Origin: CAYLJJ01 sp964384025
GTDB lineage: Bacteria > Myxococcota_A > Bradymonadia > UBA7976 > UBA1532
NCBI GenBank assembly: GCA_964384025.1
Contig: CAYLJJ010000058.1
Span: forward strand, 1 to 43,590
Direction of reading: 5' to 3'
DNA length: 43,590 bases
Positions 33,454-41,700 of this stretch are shown here, piece after piece. The translations under genes were made by a program, and so were the position numbers. The notes beneath the pieces were generated by a model. The model was not told the DNA's origin. It searched no databases and saw only the letters and a list, made by a program, of their open reading frames with translations. Every line of letters begins with the position of its first letter. Position 1 is the first letter of the stretch.

Positions 33454-35643
33454 CTATTGGAGCGCCTGCTCAGCAGCTTGGCGAACCTTATAGTCTGAGT
33501 CGCTGACCGCATCAACAAGGACCTTAAGGCCAACATCTCCACCGATGCGGCCGATGGCCACCACCAACTCTTGACGCAGGCCTGCTCGCTGCACCTGATG
33601 TCGGGTAGAGCGATAACGAGTCATCAACGCCTCCAACGCCTGCTGTTGACGGACCCGCCCCAGAGCCCAAGCTGCCGCCTGCTGCACCTTGGGGTTGGGA
33701 TCTTTAAGGAGGACGATCAGCTCAGGAGTGGCGGAGATGGCGCGAATCTCTCCCAGGGCCTTAGCCCCTGCCTCGCGCAGTTCAGGCTCCTTGAGCGCTG
33801 CCAAGAGGCCTGGGATCTCCTCCTTACCCGCTCCACAGAGGATCAAGGTGTTGATGGCCAAGGCTCGAACCTCGTTCTTGGTTGCTTCTGAGATTTGACG
33901 ACGCACAAAAGGGATCGCCTGAGGGGCTTCATAGGCTCCCAACAGGAGCAGCAGGTTGGATATGCTCGTTTGGGCAGCATGATCTGCACGCTTTAGTAGC
34001 TCTGGGAGCGCTTGATGCTTCAACAAGCGCAACTCCTGACCTGCGAGAGCGCTGAGCTGTTGATTCTCCCCCAAGAGCAGACCGATCAGGATCTTCACTC
34101 CTCTCTCTCCTCCAGCCCTTAAGCGCTCTCCGCCCAGGGCTCGAACCTCTTGATGGCGAGAGTTGAGCAGCAAACGGGCGCTCTTGAGCGAACCCCTCTC
34201 TACTCTCTGAAGGCCCAAAGCAGCTTGAAGCGCTGTAGAACCATCAGGGCCCATAAGGGCCAGATGTTTGAGCTGCTCTTTGGCCGCAGCCCCCATACGA
34301 CTGAGACCCTGAGCTGCGGCGAGACGAACACTCATGCTGACGTCGATGCTGAGCTGCTCCAGCGGCTTCAGATCTCTGGGATCACCCAAGAAGCTGAGCG
34401 CTTGAGCCACAGCAGCTCGCTCCTCAGTATCCTCGCTGTACTGGTGGCTCAAGATCTCCTCTCGCGCCTCATATATCTTCAGGCGCGCCAAAGAGAGGAT
34501 CGAGGCTGCCCGCGCCTCGCTCTGAGGAGAGCGAAGTCCTCTGAGTAACTGAGCTTTGGCTTCAGGGTGAGAGAGGCTCCCTAAGGCGCGCAGCCCTGCG
34601 ATTCGTCGGCCTGGATCTTGGGAGCTGAGTAAGCGCTTCAACATTCGCTGTGCAGGGGCTCCAAAGCGAGGCAGGGCGTCTAGAACTTGGCTGCGTTGGG
34701 CAGGAGTACCCTCCTCTAGCAGTCGCCCGAGGAGCGGCAAAGCCTGGGGTGCACGGCTCAGACAGAGTGCCTCCAAGGTTCGCTCCTGTTCAGGGCCTCG
34801 GCTGCGTAGATGCCAAGCGCTCAGGGCCTCGATGTGGCGCTCACTGCCCATCGCCCCCAAAGCCCAGAGGGCCGCGTGATAGAGCGAGTGATCGCGTGAG
34901 TGCAACAGGGCATGAAGAGCCTTCTGGGCACGACGATCCCGCATCCGTCCCAGCAGCTCTGCGATCCGCGCTGAGAGAAGAGGCTGCTGAAGTTTTAGAT
35001 TCTGGATAAGGAGCGGTACAGCTGGAGAGCCCAGCTCCCAAAGCGCAGCCTCAGCTTCCTGTTGATGCTCATCATCCATCAGCCCCTGAATGGCAGCCTC
35101 GATTCGGGCTTGTAGCTCGGGCACAGCGCCCAAAGGATCTTTCAACTCCCGCAGGTTCAACTCGGAGATACAGACCCCCGCGATCTTCGATTCACCGTGG
35201 ATCTTCTCAAAGGTCAGGCGGATATGTTGACCGTGGAGAGGGGGAGAGAGCTTGACCCTCTGTTGGTAGCGGCGATCTTTGAGGTTGATGACCTGCACAT
35301 CTCCCCCCATCTCAACGCGGAGACGGGCGGGGCGACCGCAGCTCATAAAGGTGTTCTTGTCCCGAGCATAGCCGGGGATAAACTCAAACTCAGAGAGATA
35401 GCGGACGCGATCCAAGCTGAGCTGAATCCAGGCCCCTCTCTGATCCTGGGGCTCGCTCCCCCAGGAGGACCAATCTCGACCATCTATGAGATTGCGCTCC
35501 TCAAAGCGAACCCGCAGTTTGAGGATAGGTGCAGCGCTGGAGGAGCTTTGAAGCTTGAGGATGGCGCGGGAGGAGATCGCTTGGGAGTCACGGAGTCCAG
35601 CGGGGAGTGCGAGAAGGAGGGAAAGGAGTTGAAGAGAGAGCAT
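33454..35643 (-). CDS. Secreted glycan-binding/HEAT-repeat protein
   Basis: The 729-residue product has a signal peptide, then a domain (about 45-165) resembling the NADase-type glycan-binding (discoidin-like) domain: NLIDGRDWSSWGSE, GAWIQLSLDRVRYLSEFEF, IPGYARDKNTF and HIRLTFEKIHGE. From about 180 to the end come HEAT or PBS-lyase-like repeats of about 30 residues, many with the pattern A-x-x-A-L-x-x-L-G, for example YHAALWALGAMGSERHIEAL and VQQAAAWALGRVRQQQALEA. I count at least 12 units by eye. The protein likely binds a polymer with its N-terminus and a protein with the solenoid, in the periplasm or outside. It heads a likely operon with the beta-barrel gene. Confidence 0.85.
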   Translation of the reverse strand: MLSLQLLSLLLALPAGLRDSQAISSRAILKLQSSSSAAPILKLRVRFEERNLIDGRDWSSWGSEPQDQRGAWIQLSLDRVRYLSEFEFIPGYARDKNTFMSCGRPARLRVEMGGDVQVINLKDRRYQQRVKLSPPLHGQHIRLTFEKIHGESKIAGVCISELNLRELKDPLGAVPELQARIEAAIQGLMDDEHQQEAEAALWELGSPAVPLLIQNLKLQQPLLSARIAELLGRMRDRRAQKALHALLHSRDHSLYHAALWALGAMGSERHIEALSAWHLRSRGPEQERTLEALCLSRAPQALPLLGRLLEEGTPAQRSQVLDALPRFGAPAQRMLKRLLSSQDPGRRIAGLRALGSLSHPEAKAQLLRGLRSPQSEARAASILSLARLKIYEAREEILSHQYSEDTEERAAVAQALSFLGDPRDLKPLEQLSIDVSMSVRLAAAQGLSRMGAAAKEQLKHLALMGPDGSTALQAALGLQRVERGSLKSARLLLNSRHQEVRALGGERLRAGGERGVKILIGLLLGENQQLSALAGQELRLLKHQALPELLKRADHAAQTSISNLLLLLGAYEAPQAIPFVRRQISEATKNEVRALAINTLILCGAGKEEIPGLLAALKEPELREAGAKALGEIRAISATPELIVLLKDPNPKVQQAAAWALGRVRQQQALEALMTRYRSTRHQVQRAGLRQELVVAIGRIGGDVGLKVLVDAVSDSDYKVRQAAEQALQ

Positions 35644-35732
35644 GTAACCTCCGCTGAGACATGCTCCCTCTAACGGAGATCTAAAGGGATCGGAGAATCG
35701 CCTGGGTGAACGCTGACCTCAAATCCTAGGAA

Positions 35733-36599
35733 TCAGGGTCCTTTAGCAGATGGGGCCTTTTGAGTTCGCAAACAGGCGGGGTGGAGCAGATCGGGGCGAT
35801 ATTCAAAGTGCATGGTATCGTAGTGATACCACTTCCCCCCCCAGATAAACCCATGACGCTCGAAAATCTCCACAATCTCCATAGGGATCTTGTTTTGATA
35901 AGGCAGCTTTGGATCCTTGGTCCAGCGCCAGTAGTGGGTGTATTTGATATTGATGTCGATGGCGACCGCATAGGAGTGGGAGCTGAGCCGCTGTGTTCCT
36001 TTGATTTTCCTCCAATTAAATGTACCGGAGGTCTTATTTATATACTTATGAAACTTCTTGGGTAGCTTCTCTAGATCGGCGCTGACTTTGCGGAGCGCTT
36101 CAGCGGCTCCCTGGCGACCATTAAAGCGCAGACGCTTGCCAGAGAGCTTGGGCAACCAGATCACCCGCTCTATCCCTTTGGCGACCTCTTTGCGGCTTGC
36201 TCCATAGAGGGACTTAAAGAAGGGATCAAATCGAACCCTCCCTGGATCATCATTGAGCTTAGGATGCTCATACTCCCGCCCCTTGGGGTAGCTGATGGAA
36301 AGCATATCCTTCATATCAGGGGTGTTAAGCAGCTCATCAAAGGAGGCCTTTGGTCCAGTGTTCCATGGCAGCAGAACGCCATCAGCCATCTCCAAGAACA
36401 GGCGCCCCGTCTTGGGGTCAGGCTTCAGCCCCTTGATCGCTTCAGGGTAGGCTGCCTTAAGGCAGGCAAAGCCGGGAGGCTCAGGCTCCTGCCCCTGAGC
36501 GTTGGAGAGCAGGAGTAAGCTCAACAAGCCGAGGCTACAGATGCTCATCACTGTGCTCTGCTGTCTCTGAAGCCAAGCTGAAATCTTCAACATTCTCAT
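35733..36599 (-). CDS. M15-family metallopeptidase (VanY/DD-carboxypeptidase-like)
   Basis: The 288-residue protein is exported (hydrophobic stretch near residues 18-36) and should act on peptidoglycan peptides. The M15 zinc motifs are present: SSHSYAVAIDIN gives His and Asp ligands with the usual spacing, and WYHYDTMHFEYRP gives the final His and the catalytic acid region. The start chosen has GGAG 8 bases upstream. An alternative ATG at 36548 would remove the first 17 residues, which overlap the decayed lamin-tail reading frame described separately. The signal peptide works with either start. The gene stands 89 bases before the HEAT-repeat gene on the same strand. Confidence 0.88.
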   Translation of the reverse strand: MRMLKISAWLQRQQSTVMSICSLGLLSLLLLSNAQGQEPEPPGFACLKAAYPEAIKGLKPDPKTGRLFLEMADGVLLPWNTGPKASFDELLNTPDMKDMLSISYPKGREYEHPKLNDDPGRVRFDPFFKSLYGASRKEVAKGIERVIWLPKLSGKRLRFNGRQGAAEALRKVSADLEKLPKKFHKYINKTSGTFNWRKIKGTQRLSSHSYAVAIDINIKYTHYWRWTKDPKLPYQNKIPMEIVEIFERHGFIWGGKWYHYDTMHFEYRPDLLHPACLRTQKAPSAKGP

Positions 36600-36817
36600 T
36601 TTATCTTCTCCATCGGAGCAACGAGAGAGGCTTTGGCGTTGTTTGCATCGCTGATGCCAGCCCCCGCTCTCCTCTGTCCTGCCTCCATAAAGCTCTCAGC
36701 GTTTGAGCTGTCAATGATCATCTCTCGCTCTCCGAAATGCAAAAAAGTGCTCGTCTCAAAAAAGATCCCCTCGCCGATCAGCATAGACCTCCACAGATCC
36801 ATCTCAGACAAACTCAT
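36535..36817 (-). pseudogene. Decayed lamin-tail (LTD) gene 3' fragment
   Basis: This stretch aligns with the 3' end of the intact giant gene at 38726. The shared protein parts are EREMIIDS (8 residues identical), the following SFME/GFME, SD then a Asn-Ala end, LSRC, and EDFSL near the C-terminus. The TAG stop at 36535-36537 falls at the same place as the intact gene's stop. Two single-base losses, near 36630 and 36598, break the frame, so it is no longer coding. The 5' part of the ancestral gene is missing. The upstream limit is where similarity fades, near the ribosome binding site of the trypsin-like gene. The M15 start codon lies inside this fragment in another frame. Confidence 0.75.
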
Positions 36818-36820
36818 CCC

Positions 36821-36836
36821 AGGAGGCATCCTCATG
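36821..36836 (+). promoter_or_regulatory. Consensus ribosome binding site of the trypsin-like gene
   Basis: AGGAGG (36821-36826) lies 7 bases before ATG 36834. It decides the start: the frame is open for 67 more codons upstream, but those overlap the lamin-tail fragment and give no signal peptide. Confidence 0.85.
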
Positions 36837-38687
36837 AAAAGACACAATCTACCCCTATTGCTCGCCCTAAGTTGCTTGGCCTGCGAGGTCGAGCTGGGGC
36901 CAGATCTGGAGCAGAGCCAACATGAGGTCGTCTATGGCCAAGATGGTCGCACAGATCCCTTCCTCCACGCTGACGCTGACCTCCGGATAGCCTCAAACTC
37001 AGTCGCGCTTTTGGCTCGCTTGAACCAGGTGCAGACCGATGAGCACAGCGGCCAAGTCACACTACAAACACAGACCCTCGATGCGGTCATCCAACGCAAC
37101 TATGGCCGTGCCCTTTGCCCTGGTGAGGCCTTTGCCAATGAGCCCACCACGGGCTTCTGCACAGGCTTTTTGGTCTCTCCAACCCGCATGTTTACAGCTG
37201 GACACTGCTTGGATCTGGATCGCAATCGCAGCGTGACTCAGCAAGAGATCAACCAGTTCTGCCAAGACACCATCGTGGTCTTTGGACATGAACGGGTCCG
37301 CGTCAACGGCCAGACACAGGCTGCTGCCATCGATCATGATGACACCTTCCTCTGCCGTCGGGTCGTGAGCCATGCGCTCCAGAGCGATGGCTTGGATTAC
37401 GCTGTCTTTGATCTGGATCGAGACACAGGGCGACCAGGTTTGCCCATCGATCCCAACGCGCGAGCCAACCTCAACAACGGTCGTGGCGTGGCGGTTATCG
37501 GTCACCCCGATGGGCTCCCCAAGAAGATCGACTCAGGAGGTACGGTGCGTGATGCTCGGCGCAATGATCATCACTTTGTGCTCACCTCAGATACCTTCCA
37601 CACCAACTCAGGCTCACCGATCATCGATACGGGGACCGAGCGGGTGATCGGTGTCTTGGTGCGAGGCGATGATGATTATGCCTGGGGTCAGACACCCCAA
37701 GGTGCGCGTTGTGTTGAGGTTGATGTGCACACGCAGAACGCAGGGCGAGGAGAAGACGCCACCCATATCGCCGCGCTGGGGCGATGGGCCGATACAGCTG
37801 AGCCCAATGAGACACGCGATCTCTCAACCGCTTACCCCATGATGCTGCACCCGACCGACAGTGGTATTGGCCATCTCGATGTGCTGCGAGCTGGAGGAGG
37901 GGGCTTCTACCGTATAGCAGCTCAGGACAGAGACTGGTTTTCGCTGCCAGTCTACGGTGGAGATGAAGTTGAGATCAGCGTTCGCTTCCAGCACGGGCGC
38001 GGGGATCTGGATATGAGCGTTCTCTCCGATGATGGCAGCACTTTGGCTACTTCGCACTCAGTAAGCAACGATGAGGCGGTCAGCTTTACGATGCCCGGTC
38101 AGGGTGCCAGAGCGGTAGATGTGCTCATCTATGGCTATAATGGTGCCACCAATGATTATACCATCCAGGTGGATCTGCGCCCCGTGAACGGTGCTCGTAC
38201 TTGTAGCCCCACCCAGAGCTGCTCTGGTGGTTTGGTGTGTAATCCACGACCCCAGAGCATCGGTCTACAGAGTGATCTGGACCTAAGCCAAGCTCCTGGG
38301 GTCTGTGAAGCCAGTTACCGCTGCGAATATATCAACCCCTGGGATAGCTACTGTTTCCTCAAGCCTGTGAAACACAACATCTATTTCCGCATGGAGACTG
38401 AGCATCCCTATACCAATGATATGTTTCAGAGTTGGAGCCTGGGGCTCCCCGCCTCTATCCAAGATGTAGATTGGCGGGTTGATCGATTGAGCAGTGAGGT
38501 AGGCTATGATGAGTTGGTGTTGGTTAATGGCGGAACCTATAGCGGGAACTATAGCAACGCACGTTTCAGCGACCAAAGCCAACAGACACACTTTGGTCGC
38601 GTCTACCGTAATGGCCTATACCTCTCTTTCGAGTCAGATGGTACTGTCACATCGGATGGCCTATGGATTGGCGGTCTACAATGGTGA
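36834..38687 (+). CDS. Trypsin-like serine protease lipoprotein with PPC domain
   Basis: The 617-residue product begins with a signal of lipoprotein type (Cys14 or Cys17 in LALSCLACEV). The trypsin-fold protease domain (about 80-300) has His124 in MFTAGHC, Asp188 in GLDYAVFDLD and Ser259 in HTNSGSPI. The usual Gly-Asn-Ser-Gly is Thr-Asn-Ser-Gly here. A pre-peptidase C-terminal (PPC) beta-sandwich follows (about 310-465), opened by AEPNET. The last 150 residues include a Cys-rich loop (CSPTQSCSGGLVCN) and an unrecognised beta-rich domain. It is likely displayed on the surface or secreted. It lies between two copies of a lamin-tail gene end, both on the opposite strand. Confidence 0.88.
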   Translation: MKRHNLPLLLALSCLACEVELGPDLEQSQHEVVYGQDGRTDPFLHADADLRIASNSVALLARLNQVQTDEHSGQVTLQTQTLDAVIQRNYGRALCPGEAFANEPTTGFCTGFLVSPTRMFTAGHCLDLDRNRSVTQQEINQFCQDTIVVFGHERVRVNGQTQAAAIDHDDTFLCRRVVSHALQSDGLDYAVFDLDRDTGRPGLPIDPNARANLNNGRGVAVIGHPDGLPKKIDSGGTVRDARRNDHHFVLTSDTFHTNSGSPIIDTGTERVIGVLVRGDDDYAWGQTPQGARCVEVDVHTQNAGRGEDATHIAALGRWADTAEPNETRDLSTAYPMMLHPTDSGIGHLDVLRAGGGGFYRIAAQDRDWFSLPVYGGDEVEISVRFQHGRGDLDMSVLSDDGSTLATSHSVSNDEAVSFTMPGQGARAVDVLIYGYNGATNDYTIQVDLRPVNGARTCSPTQSCSGGLVCNPRPQSIGLQSDLDLSQAPGVCEASYRCEYINPWDSYCFLKPVKHNIYFRMETEHPYTNDMFQSWSLGLPASIQDVDWRVDRLSSEVGYDELVLVNGGTYSGNYSNARFSDQSQQTHFGRVYRNGLYLSFESDGTVTSDGLWIGGLQW

Positions 38688-38725
38688 GAAGCGGTGGCTG
38701 AGATCAGCCTCTTGCTCGCTTTGGC

Positions 38726-41700
38726 TCACGGACACTCATTGCTGCGCCCCGCTGTCGGTGAAACTAAGCTGAAATCCTCAGCGTTGTTATCTTGATCCAC
38801 CCCATTGGGGCAACGAGAGAGGGCGTTGGGGCTGCCTGTGTCGCTGGGCGTGCCCTCCTCTCCCTCTGTCCAACCCTCCATAAAGCCCTCATAACTCAAG
38901 CTGTCGATGATCATCTCTCGCTCTCTGTCTACTAAGGCCAGAGCATCAGGGGCGCCATTTTGGAGCGCATTGTCAGGCCAGCTCAGCCTGAGCACCGTCG
39001 CCGGGACTCCTGCTAAGACCGCCTCTACACCGACGACAAGATATCGCCCTGGCTCTAAGATCCCCGCATCGCCCAGAGGAGTGATGCGATAAATACCCCC
39101 GTCATGGCCGTTGATATGTCGCAGCTCTAGGGGCGCCAGATCAACAGGCTCACTCCCCACATTGAGGATCTCCACAAACTCCGCCCGATCGGAGCTGACG
39201 TTGTCGTAGTCCAGCTCGTTGATCACCAGAGGCTGAGGGCAGATCACCTCTACATCAAGCTGATAGCTCAGGCGTGGAGCCCTCTCCTGCTCCTCACCCC
39301 ACTGATAGACCAAGAGGAAATAGTCATCGTCGAGATCAGCGACAAACTCGATCTCCTCTAGAGAGCTGTATGTTCGGGTGCTGCTGCTGAGGGTTTTGGT
39401 GAACCAGGGCATCAACATAGGGAAGCGTGGCCCTGGGCGCCTACGCGCTCGTAGAGAGAGGTTCAGATCTCCCAGCTCACCATCAAAGTCCAGGCGTGCT
39501 CGGATCGTACAGCCTGCTTGAGCATGGAAGCGATGGTAGTCTCGATCTGAGGCGGGGCAGATCTGGCCCTGAGCGCTGCCTTCGATGGGGGTCCCCAGAC
39601 GGATGCTGTCGTTGTCCTCTCCCGCCTCCTCTAGGCAGGGAAGGTCTCCAGGGCAGTCACTGCGGAGGTTGAGGATATAGGGGCTCTCTCGCTCTGGCTC
39701 CACCTTGAGATAGAGAGGGAAGCCGCTGCTGTGAAGGTGAGCGCGCGTGGAGTTAATACGGCCCCCCTGATCTGAGAGAGCCTCTGTATTGCCAAAGCCA
39801 TTGAGGATGTTTAACGCAGGCGCAGGAGCCTCCAAATCTGCATAGGCGATCTGCGCCTCAACCTGACAACCAGGCTCCAGATAGATGGCGTAGTTATCCT
39901 GGCTGTGAGCCCCCAAGCAGCTGATGGCGTCGATGCGCCCTGTTCGAGGGATGGGAACGTGGCGGATGCTGGAAGCGTAGTAGCCATCTTCAAAGCCTGC
40001 ACAGTTGACCCCAGCCTCACACTGGCACTCTGGATCATCTCGATCACGGAGGCCATCTCCATCATTATCCATCCCGTCTTGGCAATCTTGGCTCTCTGAG
40101 GGACGTCGTGCCTCTGAGCCAGGGTTGGGCTCATAGAGATCGTCATACTCATCTCCAGGGCTGGGATCCCAACAGTAGCGATCATTCTCTTCTAAGCAGG
40201 CCTGATTCTCCTCCCAGGGGCGGCAATAGATCTCATCATCACAGGAGAGAGCTACGCTGAGGAGATAACGCAGGCCAGGGGCACGTCGGAGCCGGATAAA
40301 GTGGCTCTCGCTTTGATGGGCCTGTGCCAGAGCCTCTCCTTGACCTGAGCCGCGTCTCTGACCTCGACTATTGAGGATCTCGATTTGGGGGAGCGCATCC
40401 CCTGAGACGCTGTCGGCGCGAGCCTGGATCCAGCAGCCCTCCTGCGCCTCGATCTGATAAAAATCATCATCACAGAGGATCCCGATTCGACGATCTAAGG
40501 CTCCGAGGGGGGTGGCCTCTCCAGAGTCATCGTTGGGTTCATAAGCATCATCATCGGGGCAGATCAACTCAGAGGCGCACTCTCTCTGAACCTCCAGCTC
40601 ATAGGGGAAGCCACCCTCCTCATCCCAGCGAACCACCCCCAGATAGGCAAGATCATCGGTCTGAAGAGAGAGGTGTTGACCTGCGCTGATCGAGTCAGCG
40701 TAGGCCAGCCGCTCTGGGCGGCCCAGCTCTAGATCCCCACTGCGATACTCAAGACGAACATCAGCCTCTCCTGAGATCTCCAGATCTACCTCCAGGAGGC
40801 AAAGCTCCCCCGACTCCAAGCGATAGAGATCTGCTTCACGCTGACAGATCCCCGCCTCCAACAGCCCAGGCTCTATCGGCGTGGCGCTCAACGCGGTTTC
40901 ATTGGGTTCATAGGGATCTGGAGATCCAAGGCAACGCTCGACTGGGGGGCAGATCAGATCGAAGTTAAAGAGGTAGGGGGTTTCCAACTCAGCGTTCCCT
41001 CGAACCTCGATGAAGATCTCACCAGGCATTGGGCTCAACTCCAAGAGCTGCCCCTGATCCAAGAGCTGCCCCTCGGCATCGCTGATGTACAGGAATGGCT
41101 CAGCGTCAGGCTCAAAATACTTCAGCTCAGCTCGTAGGCTGCACCCAAGTCCAATCTGGGCGCTAAAATGATCCCCTGCCGCTCCACAAAGGATCCCTCC
41201 TATAGACTCCATCTCGCCCAAGGGGTTGGCCTCTTCTCTGGAGTTATCAGGCTCACGAGGATCATCATCGGGACAGTTAAGATGGTCGGGGCAGAAGATT
41301 CCCAGCTCCATATCATAGGGCAGACCCTCTGAAGCCAGAGCGCTCAAGCTCATACGCAGGCGATCTTCACGGGCCGCCTCTGCCTGATACTGAGCGAAGA
41401 AGTGCTCCCGCTCCTGAGCGAGGCGCTGCTCCTGTCCTGGGATCTCGCTGCTGATCTGAAGCCAATCTCCATAACGCGCCTCCCAGGAGGCCATAACCGT
41501 GGCTACGCAGCCTGGAGCGAGGCTCCAGAGATAGTCAAACTCCCAAGGAGACTCACAGATGATCTCCCGATAGAAGCCCTCTTCGATCCGCTGCCAATCT
41601 CCCAGGTCGCTGGGACAGCTTGGGGGTAGTGGGCAGCTGCTCTCCAGATAGAGCCTATAGAGGAAATCTCCTACCTCCAGGCCCTGGATTCTCAGATTGT

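Noticed and set aside
36596..36847. 83-codon - strand frame as a small intact gene
   Set aside because: It matches the lamin-tail domain only until a frameshift, so it is treated as part of the decayed fragment.
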